From NCBI GenBank assembly GCA_028736075.1, contig CP117875.1:3348001-3412000 (forward strand): a stretch of DNA of 64,000 bases. The letters run 5' to 3'. Source of the stretch: Chryseobacterium sp. KACC 21268. Lineage in GTDB: Bacteria > Bacteroidota > Bacteroidia > Flavobacteriales > Weeksellaceae. How positions within the stretch are numbered: position 1 is the stretch's first letter; the number at the start of each line of letters is the position of its first letter. A program made the translations under genes and the position numbers. The notes under the pieces are model-generated. The model made no database searches. It saw only the letters and a program-made list of their open reading frames with translations, and had not been told where the DNA came from. Below, in pieces: positions 33,645 through 41,719 of this stretch.

Positions 33645-35912
33645 TTAGAAATTAAAGCTTACAGAAAACTGTCCTGTCAATGGCATAATGTAGGTTCCCG
33701 TCAACAGTTTTCCGTAATATGGATTGGCATCGGTAATCAATTCGGCTCCGTTAATGGTTCCGCTCGCCCCTCTTTGGTTCAGGAAGTTGATAACTGTTGC
33801 GCCGAGGTTGATGTTTTTGTTCACCGTATAACTTACTCCACCGAAAGTTTCCCATCTTGGTGCGAAGTATAAAGCATTCGTAAGGTTTGCGTATTGTTTT
33901 GAGAAATATCTGAAACTTGCCCAGAATCTCCATTTGTCAACCGTATAACTTGGGTCGATTTCCATCAACACTTTTGCAACACCTAACACATTGTTGTCGT
34001 TGTAATCGTAAGCTGTTTCGAAAGCATTGAAATTGAATTTCTTGTACACAGGATTCTGCAAAGTCAATAGATAATGCAGGTTAAATCCTTTGAAAGGTTT
34101 GATTACAAAATCGGTTGTCCATCCAATCGTCTGAATATCATAGTAAACCGTAACGTTTTGAGCCTGAGTTGTGTTTGCAGGGTTGACTAAGTTGTATCTG
34201 TTCAGGTTATTATTCTTTTTAAGATAAGTTGCCTGAGAAATCAACTGAATGTAATCTGTGTTCCAGAAAATTCCCAACGCTCCCAACGGACTTTTAATCT
34301 TGTTGGTATTCGGTTCGAAAGCCTGAGAATAACTTTCCAGTCTTCTGTTTTCCTCGGTATATAAAGCATTTGCGATAACACCGAAGTTTTTGCTGATGTT
34401 GTAAGTTGCGTTCAAACTACCTCCAATCTGGTAAAAACTTTGATTGATTTGATTAAACTGGCTTGGGTGTGTAAAGTTGAAACCTACCGTTCTCGGTGTT
34501 AGTGAATATTCTCCGTCTAAGATGTGGTTTTTCAAATGCAAGCCGTAGCTTAAGTTGAAATTATCAGAAACTTTCCACTCGTCGGTTCCGTATATTGAAA
34601 GTTTATTTTCCGTTCCACTGTGGAATTCACCTCCTGCATTGTAGTTGTAAAAACCGTCTGCATCCGTTGTAGGGCCAATCAGTCTTTGAGGCTGTGGTTC
34701 AATAGTCTGGAAGAAAAACGACCTGTTCGAAGTAAATTTATCAATGTTATAATATTGTTCTAAGACTCCAACCGTCACATTGTGATTTCCTATTTGTTTG
34801 TTCAGTGAAAAACGTCCTGCAATATTGGTAATCGGTGTTGAAGGCGTGTGCATTGCCAGCTGCGTTCCCACTGCTCCGGTGTAGGCCTGACCTGTTGAAG
34901 CAATCGTGTAGCCCGAAGTCGCATCAGCATTGAAAATACTTAAAGGAATAATGTTGGAAGATTTCGCGGTAGCAAAGTGTGCTTTCGTTGAGAATTTGAA
35001 ATTCCAGCCGTTGTTCAGTAAATAATTACCGAAAATATCGATGTTGTGAGAAGTATTTCTGCTGTCATTTCCGTCCATATTTGCCCAGTAGGTTTGTCCG
35101 GAAAAGATGTCTTTCATTTTGATTTGCCCGTCTCTTACGACGTAAGAATCTCTACCTATTCTGAAATTGTCGAGCTCAGTTACTTTACCTTCCGGTCCGT
35201 ATTGGAAAACGGCGTAATTGGTAATGCTGTAAGAATCCGCGTACTTGTATTGAATCGAGATTTTTCCTTTATCATCATTAAAATATTTGGTCACACCTGC
35301 TCTGAAAATCTTTGTTTCATCAACATTTCTTGTAAAACCCAATTTATAAGTGCTCGGGTCGAAGTTGGCAAAAGCCCCAACGGTGTACGTCCAGCCATTT
35401 TTAGAAATCGGTCCGGAAACATTCACGTCTCCTTGCAACCAACCAAAAGTACTGGTTGTGAACTTTCCTTTTAATTTAAAATCTTTAGTTCCGGTTTGAG
35501 AATAAGAGTTCACTGCAAAACCAAGGTCGCCCATTGTATTTGCAAGCTGGTCCATTTTCAATAATCCGGTTTTTTCCAAGCCGACACTCTGTCTCCAGGT
35601 TTTGTTTGGAAGTTCGGGCCAGAAGAAATAAACGGCAGGCAAATCGTTTTCAAGGATGGTAATTCCACCTACTGTTGATGGCAAACCGATATTCACGTCC
35701 CTTGGACTCGTGTTGTTGGCTGCGTTCAACATTACGTTTCTGTTGTTGTCTTCTTTGGAAGACGTGGTCACAGTTTTTACGCCTTCTTCATTTTTTGCAG
35801 CAGCATTGATTGCGCTTTTCACTGCAAGACTGTCTGTCTTTTCCTGTCCAAAAACTGTGGCGAAGGAAAGCATCAGTCCAAGAGCTGAAATTTTAGTTAA
35901 AGATTTTCTCAT
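33645..35912 (-). CDS. TonB-dependent outer-membrane receptor
   Basis: A 755-residue beta-barrel receptor with signal peptide to about residue 22 (FATVFGQ). A plug-like region follows (TVGGITILENDLPAVYFFWP, then KMDQLANTMGDLGFAVNSYS), then the barrel with many alternating aromatic strands, ending in the terminal Phe of GQFSVSFNF, the Bam signal. It lacks the N-terminal carboxypeptidase-like domain of SusC proteins, and no SusD gene is beside it, so it is a plain siderophore/sugar-type TBDR. It is first in the minus-strand sugar locus, divergent from the NUDIX regulator. Confidence 0.88.
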   Translation of the reverse strand: MRKSLTKISALGLMLSFATVFGQEKTDSLAVKSAINAAAKNEEGVKTVTTSSKEDNNRNVMLNAANNTSPRDVNIGLPSTVGGITILENDLPAVYFFWPELPNKTWRQSVGLEKTGLLKMDQLANTMGDLGFAVNSYSQTGTKDFKLKGKFTTSTFGWLQGDVNVSGPISKNGWTYTVGAFANFDPSTYKLGFTRNVDETKIFRAGVTKYFNDDKGKISIQYKYADSYSITNYAVFQYGPEGKVTELDNFRIGRDSYVVRDGQIKMKDIFSGQTYWANMDGNDSRNTSHNIDIFGNYLLNNGWNFKFSTKAHFATAKSSNIIPLSIFNADATSGYTIASTGQAYTGAVGTQLAMHTPSTPITNIAGRFSLNKQIGNHNVTVGVLEQYYNIDKFTSNRSFFFQTIEPQPQRLIGPTTDADGFYNYNAGGEFHSGTENKLSIYGTDEWKVSDNFNLSYGLHLKNHILDGEYSLTPRTVGFNFTHPSQFNQINQSFYQIGGSLNATYNISKNFGVIANALYTEENRRLESYSQAFEPNTNKIKSPLGALGIFWNTDYIQLISQATYLKKNNNLNRYNLVNPANTTQAQNVTVYYDIQTIGWTTDFVIKPFKGFNLHYLLTLQNPVYKKFNFNAFETAYDYNDNNVLGVAKVLMEIDPSYTVDKWRFWASFRYFSKQYANLTNALYFAPRWETFGGVSYTVNKNINLGATVINFLNQRGASGTINGAELITDANPYYGKLLTGTYIMPLTGQFSVSFNF

Positions 35913-36200
35913 TTCCAGTTATATATATTTTAATTTTCTTCAGCTTTTAATATCCATTCAATCATCATATTCGATTATTGATACAGATAATCCTGTTGTA
36001 ATTATTGCCAATAATATTGTTGTCTAATTGAATATAACCTTCAACTTTTGTTTGAAACGGCAACTAATTTCATTGCTTCATATTGAAACATTACAATAGT
36101 ACATTCTTTATTTTAATTGAACAAATAAATATTAATAAAACTTAACATTGAATATATTTAATTGATAATCAAATAATTAAAACCAAAAATATCAATAAAA

Positions 36201-36229
36201 TTTCATTGATTCAAATAGAATCAATGAAA
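36201..36229. promoter_or_regulatory. Candidate operator palindrome of the NUDIX regulator
   Basis: Perfect 12-bp arms TTTCATTGATTC and GAATCAATGAAA separated by AAATA. No T-run follows, so an operator is more likely than a terminator. It lies about 100 bp before the regulator start. Confidence 0.65.
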
Positions 36230-36280
36230 ATATTATGTTAAATCATCACCAAAAAATGACTCGATTTCTTAAAATTTGCT

Positions 36281-36309
36281 TTTGTTCAATTTTTTTATTA
36301 ATATTTTTG
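36281..36309 (+). promoter_or_regulatory. Promoter of the NUDIX regulator gene
   Basis: A TTTG at 36281-36284 and TATTTTTG at 36302-36309, spacer 17, match the Bacteroidota -33/-7 consensus. The ATG is 22 bases downstream. Confidence 0.6.
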
Positions 36310-36330
36310 TAACATTGACATCAGAAACTA

Positions 36331-37089
36331 ATGAAAATGGACTCTAAGGAATTAATCTCACAACGATCGAACGAAGCAAAAGAAATATTTCTCCCGAATC
36401 TTTCTGCAGACCCGGTGATTTTTGGATTTGACCAAAACGAACTGAAAGTTCTTCTGCTGAAAATGAATTACAGAAAACTATGGTTTTTGCCTGGAGGCTA
36501 TGTCAAAAAGGAAGAGGACTTGGACGACGCCGTAGTGAGAATTTTAAGAGAAAGAGCTGGCGTGAACGCCGTTTCTTACCTGGAGGAGTTTGGTGTTTTT
36601 GGAAAAAAGAACAGAAGTGAAGATTACTTCGAAGACTTTGATGAGACCTTGTTCCACAAACAAAGGTTTATCACAATTGGGTATTACGCCTTATACAATC
36701 CATCTAAAATCGATTTGACGGTGGACGAATATAGTGAGAGTTGTGAATGGATCTACCTCAGCCAACTTCCGGATATCGAAATGGCTATGGACCATAAAGA
36801 GATTGTGGAAAAAGCTTTGCTGACATTGCGCGAAAAGATCTCGATCAAGCCAATTGGTATCAATCTTCTACCAGAAAAATTTACGCTGTCTGAGCTCCAA
36901 AAATTATATGAAGCCATTCTCGGAAAAGAACTTAACCGAGGAAATTTCTATCGAAAAATAAAGAATCTTGGAATTCTAAAAAAACTGGACGAACAAAGAA
37001 AAGGTGGTGCTCACAAAGCGCCAGACCTCTACTCTTTTGATGAGGAAATTTACAACAAAGCGCTTGAAAACGGTTTGATCAGTTGGTAA
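36331..37089 (+). CDS. NUDIX-winged-helix transcriptional regulator (NrtR/AraR type)
   Basis: A 252-residue regulator: an N-terminal NUDIX domain (about 25-160) and a C-terminal winged helix (about 170-245, LLPEKFTLSELQKLYEAILG, NFYRKIKNLGILKKLDEQ). The Nudix box has Gly56, Glu62, Arg70, Glu74 and Gly77, but the first and last glutamates of R-E-x-x-E-E are Ile71 and Arg75, so hydrolysis is unlikely and ligand sensing is expected. In Bacteroides the arabinose regulator AraR has this design. It is divergent from the receptor-GH3 genes and probably controls them. Confidence 0.88.
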   Translation: MKMDSKELISQRSNEAKEIFLPNLSADPVIFGFDQNELKVLLLKMNYRKLWFLPGGYVKKEEDLDDAVVRILRERAGVNAVSYLEEFGVFGKKNRSEDYFEDFDETLFHKQRFITIGYYALYNPSKIDLTVDEYSESCEWIYLSQLPDIEMAMDHKEIVEKALLTLREKISIKPIGINLLPEKFTLSELQKLYEAILGKELNRGNFYRKIKNLGILKKLDEQRKGGAHKAPDLYSFDEEIYNKALENGLISW

Positions 37090-37096
37090 TATTTAA

Positions 37097-37438
37097 TTAG
37101 GTCAAAGTATTTTCAGTTTTCATATCATACTCCGCTTCCCATTTTTCCAAAAGTTCGAGGATGGGAAGAAGCGCCAGACCTTTTTCTGTAAGGCAATACT
37201 CTACTCTCGGCGGCGTTTCCTTGAATTCTTGTCTCGTTAAAAGATGATCAGTTTCCATTTCTCGCAACTGATCTGTTAAAACTTTTCTGGAAATCACAGC
37301 AATTCGTGCGGCAATCTCACCGAAGCGCAATTTTCTATTGTTGATGACCAAAACGATGATCGGCTTCCACTTGCTTCCCAAAGCCGACATTGCCTTTCCC
37401 AGCGGGCAACTGCAACCTAATGTTTTCTGCTGTCTCAT
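37097..37438 (-). CDS. HxlR family transcriptional regulator
   Basis: A 113-residue winged-helix protein with the HxlR pattern CSCPLGKAMSALGSKWKPII and LRFGEIAARIAVISRKVLTD, the recognition helix. Cys9 and Cys11 near the N-terminus could sense electrophiles or redox state, as in YodB/QorR relatives. The C-terminus ends ELLEKWEAEYD. It is divergent from the Old Yellow Enzyme gene, and GTTAC half-sites lie in the gap, so it probably represses that gene. Confidence 0.9.
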   Translation of the reverse strand: MRQQKTLGCSCPLGKAMSALGSKWKPIIVLVINNRKLRFGEIAARIAVISRKVLTDQLREMETDHLLTRQEFKETPPRVEYCLTEKGLALLPILELLEKWEAEYDMKTENTLT

Positions 37439-37465
37439 CTTTTTACCAAGCTTTTATTTTCATTT

Positions 37466-37537
37466 GTTACCGCCAAGTTACCACTTTTTTCATTCAAAAG
37501 ATACAAATCCAAACTATTATTAGTTACTTTGTGTAAC
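37466..37537. promoter_or_regulatory. GTTAC half-sites between the HxlR and OYE genes
   Basis: GTTACC occurs at 37466-37471 and 37477-37482, 11 bp apart, and a dyad GTTAC-tttgt-GTAAC lies at 37523-37537. These could be binding sites of the adjacent regulator. Confidence 0.5.
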
Positions 37538-37562
37538 AATTAATCAAATAACAAAATTTAGA

Positions 37563-38624
37563 ATGAGTTTAGACGCATTATTCACGCCGTTCACATACAA
37601 AAACCTTCATCTCAAAAACAGGATCGTAATGGCTCCAATGACAAGAGCCTTTTCCGACAATGGTGTTCCAACGCAACAGATCGCAGATTATTACGCAAGA
37701 AGAGCCGGGTCAGAAATCGGATTGATATTATCAGAAGGAACCGTCATCAACAGACCTGCTTCCAAGAATATCCAAAACATCCCGGACTTTTTTGGAACAG
37801 AAGCTTTGAAAGGTTGGAAAAACGTGATCGATTCTGTCCATCAAAATGGCGGAAAAATGGGACCTCAGATCTGGCACGTTGGCGATACGAGAAGTTCCCC
37901 AGACTATCCCACAACGGAGATGGAAAAAGCTTCGACAATGACCCTGGAAGACATCCAAGATACAATTGCACAATTTGCAGCATCAGCCAAATCGGCGAAA
38001 GACCTTGGGTTTGATGTACTTGAAATTCACGGCGCACACGGCTACTTGATCGACCAATTTTTCTGGGAAGTGACCAATACAAGGACTGATGAATATGGTG
38101 GAAAAACTTTGATGGAAAGAAGCAAATTTGCTGTCGATATCATCAAAGCAATGAGAGCTGCAGTGGGACCAGATTTCACAATCATCATCCGACTTTCCCA
38201 ATGGAAACAGCAGGATTACAAAAGCCGACTGGCGACGACTCCAGAAGAAATGGAAGAATGGCTTGTACCAATGAAGGAAGCAGGTGTGGACATATTCCAT
38301 TGCTCACAGCGAAGATTCTGGGAGCCGGAATTCGAAGGTTCTGACCTCAATTTTGCAGGTTGGGCAAAGAAATTGACAGGACAACCGACCATCACAGTTG
38401 GATCTGTGGGACTAAACGGTGATTTTATGGGCGCCTTTGCAGGACAAGGTTCTGAGAAAAGTGACCTATCGGAATTATTAAAAAGATTAGATCGTCAGGA
38501 TTTTGACCTTGTAGCTGTCGGAAGAGCAATCTTAAGCGACTACGAATGGGCAAAGAAAGTGAAAGAAGGAAGATTTGATGAGATTTCAGATTTTGCCGGA
38601 GAAAGTTTAGGCGTTCTTTATTAA
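37563..38624 (+). CDS. NADH:flavin oxidoreductase, Old Yellow Enzyme family
   Basis: A 353-residue FMN-dependent TIM-barrel enzyme that reduces activated double bonds. Motifs are NRIVMAPMTRA near 21, QIWHVGDTRS (about 98), the substrate-binding EIHGAHGYLIDQF, and the phosphate-binding VAVGRAIL near the C-terminus. Length and motif order match NemA/YqjM-like enzymes. It pairs with a divergent HxlR regulator, a common arrangement for electrophile detoxification, and has a terminator after it. The natural substrate is unknown. Confidence 0.9.
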   Translation: MSLDALFTPFTYKNLHLKNRIVMAPMTRAFSDNGVPTQQIADYYARRAGSEIGLILSEGTVINRPASKNIQNIPDFFGTEALKGWKNVIDSVHQNGGKMGPQIWHVGDTRSSPDYPTTEMEKASTMTLEDIQDTIAQFAASAKSAKDLGFDVLEIHGAHGYLIDQFFWEVTNTRTDEYGGKTLMERSKFAVDIIKAMRAAVGPDFTIIIRLSQWKQQDYKSRLATTPEEMEEWLVPMKEAGVDIFHCSQRRFWEPEFEGSDLNFAGWAKKLTGQPTITVGSVGLNGDFMGAFAGQGSEKSDLSELLKRLDRQDFDLVAVGRAILSDYEWAKKVKEGRFDEISDFAGESLGVLY

Positions 38625-38640
38625 TAATTAAAATTGAATA

Positions 38641-38675
38641 AAAAAGCGGCTTATTTATGATAAGTCGCTTTTTTT
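38641..38675 (+). terminator. Terminator after the OYE gene
   Basis: Stem AAAAAGCGGCTTAT/ATAAGTCGCTTTTT with one mismatch and a 6-base loop, then T-run. Confidence 0.8.
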
Positions 38676-38810
38676 ATTTTTAAGTAGATTGGAAAAAATA
38701 ATGCCGAAAGAATATTGGAAGGAAATGATCTCAATTCAGATGAAAATATCTATACATAGAAATCTACAAGAAGTCAAATGATCTCGTCATAATGATTGTC
38801 TAAAGCACTC

Positions 38811-38890
38811 AAAAAAAAATCCCCAAAAGAATTGGGGATAAAAACTAATAACCATGAAAACCTTTTAAAAAAATTTCCGTTACAAAAATA
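38811..38890 (-). ncRNA. Candidate small RNA, minus strand, with own promoter and terminator
   Basis: On the minus strand a -7 box TATTTTTG (38890-38883) is followed after about 45 bases by a hairpin ATCCCCAA/TTGGGGAT (38839-38819) and a run of nine T. No gene lies upstream on this strand before the tRNA, which has its own terminator. The product would be about 65 nt. No clear -33 box. Function unknown. Confidence 0.4.
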
Positions 38891-39075
38891 TGAAAAGTAT
38901 ACTTAGCTTTCGCTAATTAACAATGTTAATTGTATGATAAAAAAAGAATGATAATCTTAATTTATCGTAATAAATTTTATCAAGTTACAATGACTATCTA
39001 AATAACAATTCCCAATAAATATTGAAATAATATTTGATAGTGAGGTAAATCATAAATTATAATCACTTTTAAATA

Positions 39076-39148
39076 TAAATTTGTTATGTCCTTTCAAAGG
39101 ACTTTCATCATTTGTGTTTTTAGCTTCCCTTTTGGGAAGCTTTTTTTA
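39076..39148 (+). ncRNA. Candidate small RNA, plus strand
   Basis: A -7 box TAAATTTG (39076-39083) is followed by a small hairpin GTCCTTT-c-AAAGGAC (39088-39102) and then a terminator hairpin AGCTTCCC/GGGAAGCT (39122-39141) with a T-run. No gene lies between. A 26-codon ORF starting at 39086 is possible but overlaps the terminator. The transcript would be about 60 nt. Confidence 0.4.
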
Positions 39149-39237
39149 TTGACAAAAGACCTTTAAAATATAATAAGTGATGTAAATATAGAGTGAAATT
39201 TTATCTCACAAACCTGCATTCTACAGAATCACAAAAC

Positions 39238-39277
39238 AAAAAAGCCTTACTAACAAAACGTTAGCAAAGCTTTTTAG
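39238..39277 (-). terminator. Terminator of tRNA-Ser
   Basis: An imperfect hairpin on the minus strand (AAAGC…CTAAC paired with GTTAG…GCTTT) followed by T-run, 5 bases after the tRNA 3' end. Confidence 0.65.
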
Positions 39278-39281
39278 ATTG

Positions 39282-39368
39282 CAGAGAGGAAGGGATTCGA
39301 ACCCTCGGTACAGTTACCCGCACACTAGCTTTCCAGGCTAGCTCCTTCAACCACTCGGACACCTCTCT
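39282..39368 (-). tRNA. tRNA-Ser (anticodon GGA)
   Basis: Acceptor stem AGAGAGG (39368-39362) pairs with CCTCTCT (39289-39283). The D-arm starts GTCCGAGTGG, the anticodon loop is CTGGAAA with stem GCTAGC-type arms, and a long class II variable arm (GTGCGGGTAACTGTAC) precedes the T-arm GAGGG-TTCGAAT-CCCTT. Discriminator is G and CCA is not encoded. Anticodon GGA reads UCC/UCU. 87 nt. Confidence 0.95.
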
Positions 39369-39415
39369 ATTTGAGGTTGCAAATATAATGAAATATCTGA
39401 ATTCTCAAAAGATTA

Positions 39416-40432
39416 TTAAAATTCTTCTGTGATTTCTCCCGAAATATTTTCAATGAATAGTTCTGAGAAGCTTCTATCGTACTTTGGATTGTTCAAAATA
39501 TGCATTGCTTTGGTAATGGCAGACTCCGCGGTCATATCTTTTCCACTAATGGCGCCAATCTTCGTAAAGATATTGCTGTTGCTATATTTCCCGAAACTAA
39601 TGCCACCTGAAATACATTGACTGATAACGACAACCTCAACGCCTCTATTCCTAAGTTCCTGCAAAACATTCTGCGTTTTCTCATTGTTAAAGATCGTTCC
39701 GGAACCAAAAACCTGCAAAATGATCGCTTCGGCTGTTTTGATTTCCAATAACGATTCGAAGTTCATCCCAGGGAAAATCCTACAAAACAAAATATTCTCA
39801 TTGAGATAATTATCGAGTTCGAATTGACCTTTAGGTTTCCAAAGCACATTCTTATCGACATTCAGATGGACGCCAGATTGCCCAAGGATCGGGTAATTTG
39901 GACTTTGGTAAGCATCGAAGAACTCCGCTGAATATTTCAGACTTCGGTTTCCGCGCAAGAGTTTATATTCGAAATAGACTGCCACTTCTTTGATGACCGC
40001 TTCGTCATTTTCATATAGGCTGGCGTAATACAGACTTGTCAAAAGATTTTCTTTCGCATCGGTACGCAAGTCTCCAATTGGTAATTGTGAACCTGTAAGA
40101 ATCACTGGTTTCCCAAGATTCTTCAACATAAAACTAAGGGCGGAGGCCGTGTACGACATCGTATCCGTCCCGTGGAGAATCAGAAAGCCATCAAAATTGT
40201 CGTAGTTCTTGTAGATCCAGTCTGCAATCATCCGCCATTCCTGCGGACCCATATCGGATGAATCTACGGGATTCTCGAACGGATGGACGGAAACCTCACA
40301 TTCCAGAAGATTCATCTCCGGAATCCTTTTGAAGATCGTGGAGAAATCAAACGGAACCAGACTTCCCGTTTCGTAATCTTTTTCCATTCCAATGGTGCCG
40401 CCGGTGTAGATGAGAAGTACTTTTCTATTCAT
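39416..40432 (-). CDS. ansA: Type I L-asparaginase
   Basis: A 338-residue cytoplasmic asparaginase. The ATG at 40432 is preferred over one 24 bp upstream because it puts the family N-terminus KVLLIYTGGTIGM at the right distance. The nucleophile Thr13 lies in YTGGTIG, the second triad residues Thr89-Asp90 in HGTDTMSY, and the Lys lies in the DAKENL region. No signal peptide, so it is the cytosolic type I form. It hydrolyses asparagine to aspartate and ammonia. Single gene. Confidence 0.93.
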   Translation of the reverse strand: MNRKVLLIYTGGTIGMEKDYETGSLVPFDFSTIFKRIPEMNLLECEVSVHPFENPVDSSDMGPQEWRMIADWIYKNYDNFDGFLILHGTDTMSYTASALSFMLKNLGKPVILTGSQLPIGDLRTDAKENLLTSLYYASLYENDEAVIKEVAVYFEYKLLRGNRSLKYSAEFFDAYQSPNYPILGQSGVHLNVDKNVLWKPKGQFELDNYLNENILFCRIFPGMNFESLLEIKTAEAIILQVFGSGTIFNNEKTQNVLQELRNRGVEVVVISQCISGGISFGKYSNSNIFTKIGAISGKDMTAESAITKAMHILNNPKYDRSFSELFIENISGEITEEF

Positions 40433-40480
40433 AGTTGAACGCCAAATCTTTGGCAATAGTTTGTTTCGAAGGTGAAAACT

Positions 40481-40565
40481 GCAGCCCGACTTGAGTGGAA
40501 ATCCTTTTTTTGCTTGGGTACAAGCGTTGGCAAAAAAGATTGGGAACGGAAGGCGGAAAAGCTGC
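40481..40565 (+). repeat. Dispersed hairpin element, copy 3 of 3
   Basis: The compact form, 85 bp: GCAGCCCGACTTGAGTGG … GGCGGAAAAGCTGC with inner arms CTTTTTTTGC/GCAAAAAAG. It lies 49 bp upstream of the asparaginase start. Confidence 0.85.
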
Positions 40566-40614
40566 CATAAAATCCCAACAAAAGTAAAATTTTAATCTGA
40601 ATGGTGAAAATAAA

Positions 40615-40645
40615 AAATGCCCGTTAAAAAACGAGCATTTTATTT
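40615..40645 (-). terminator. Terminator of the SerA-like gene
   Basis: Stem AAAATGCccGT/ACgaGCATTTT with a mismatch and A/T flanks, 15 bp after the minus-strand stop. Confidence 0.65.
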
Positions 40646-40659
40646 ATGTTTAAGTTAAA

Positions 40660-41616
40660 TTATTTAACCAAAAGGATGCTTGCGATCTGATTCGCCAACT
40701 CAGTTCCAATTCTATCCTGAGCTTCCTCTGTCGCAGCTCCTGTATGAGGCGTCAAAGAGATCTTCGGGTGGTTCAAGATCTTATCAGAAGGCGTAGGCTC
40801 GTTCTCGAAAACATCAAGACCTGCAAACGCTATCTTCCCAGAATCCAACGCTGCAATCAAAGCATTTTCGTCGATCACACCACCTCTCGCACAGTTCACG
40901 ATGGCTGCACCAGGTTTCATTTTGTCCAATTCGGCCGCGCCGATGATCGGACCATCCTGAGCAGGAACGTGAAGCGTGATGAAATCTGAATGCTGGATCA
41001 ATTGCTCCAACGGTTCTGTTTCAATTTCAACATTGATGTATTGGCTGTTGTAGAAATCCACTCTGACGCTCGCCTTCCCGATTCTCGTATCAGAAGCGAT
41101 TACTTTCATTCCCAGTCCAAGTGCTATTCTAGCCACTTCTTGTCCAATTCTTCCGATGCCGACGATCCCGATGGTTTTACCTCTTAGTTCAATTCCAGCT
41201 TCATATTTTTTCTTAAGTTTTGCAAACTCGGTGTTTCCTTTCACTGGCATTTGTCTGTTCGCATCCTGCAAGAATCTGCAACCTGAGAAAAGGTGTGCAA
41301 AAACCAGTTCCGCCACAGATTCTGATGAAGCTGCCGGCGTGTTGATCACGTGTTTTCCTTTTTCTCTCGCGTAAGCCACTTCGATGTTGTCCATCCCAAC
41401 GCCACCTCTACCGATGATCTCCAGGCTTGGGCAATTGTCCACCATTTCCTTGGTCACTTTTGTCGCGCTTCTTACAAGCAGAACAGTCACCTGATTTTCG
41501 TTGATATAAGTAATTAGATCTTCCTGAGCCACCTTTGCAGTAATCACCTCGAATCCGTTTTCTAATAGCGCATTGATCCCAGACTGCGTCAATCCGTCAT
41601 TTGCAAGTACTTTCAT
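40660..41616 (-). CDS. serA: D-3-phosphoglycerate dehydrogenase-like 2-hydroxyacid dehydrogenase
   Basis: A 318-residue cytoplasmic dehydrogenase of the SerA branch that would oxidise 3-phosphoglycerate in serine synthesis. The Rossmann motif GIGRIG is at 153-158. Arg244 (NCARGG), Glu273 (ENEP) and His291 (TPHTGA) form the catalytic set. It lacks the C-terminal ACT/ASB regulatory domains, so serine feedback is unlikely. No serC or serB lies in the window. It starts about 100 bp downstream of a HAD gene, with AT-rich repeats between. The SerA name is the likeliest assignment. Confidence 0.85.
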   Translation of the reverse strand: MKVLANDGLTQSGINALLENGFEVITAKVAQEDLITYINENQVTVLLVRSATKVTKEMVDNCPSLEIIGRGGVGMDNIEVAYAREKGKHVINTPAASSESVAELVFAHLFSGCRFLQDANRQMPVKGNTEFAKLKKKYEAGIELRGKTIGIVGIGRIGQEVARIALGLGMKVIASDTRIGKASVRVDFYNSQYINVEIETEPLEQLIQHSDFITLHVPAQDGPIIGAAELDKMKPGAAIVNCARGGVIDENALIAALDSGKIAFAGLDVFENEPTPSDKILNHPKISLTPHTGAATEEAQDRIGTELANQIASILLVK

Positions 41617-41621
41617 TCTGT

Positions 41622-41718
41622 ATAATTGATATTTGATAAATGATGAATGATAAAAAGAAAAGTGATAAACAATCTGAATTTACAATCATTTATCACTCAC
41701 CGATTATCATTTATTATA
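41622..41718. repeat. AT-rich TGATAAATGATGAATGATAA inverted repeat
   Basis: An imperfect inverted repeat built of GATAAATGAT words with counterparts such as ATCATTTATCAC in the gap before the HAD gene. A similar element is at 51583-51661. Confidence 0.6.
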
Positions 41719-41719
41719 A

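Larger units (their letters stand above)
35913..36330. promoter_or_regulatory. Divergent control region of the sugar locus
   Basis: A 418-bp, very AT-rich region between the receptor and regulator genes, with no ORF. It contains the palindrome at 36201-36229, a related half-site TTTCATTG at 36068-36075, several TTGAATAT/ATTCAATT words, and a promoter for the regulator at 36281-36309. Confidence 0.7.

Noticed and set aside
24664-35912. Classic SusC/SusD polysaccharide utilisation locus
   Set aside because: No SusD gene is present and the receptor lacks the N-terminal carboxypeptidase-like domain of SusC proteins.
39086-39166. A 26-codon ORF (MSFQRTFIICVFSF…)
   Set aside because: It runs through a terminator hairpin and T-tract, so a small RNA or leader is likelier than a protein.
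39282-39368. Integration site at tRNA-Ser
   Set aside because: No integrase lies beside it and no duplicate of the tRNA 3' end is found in the window.
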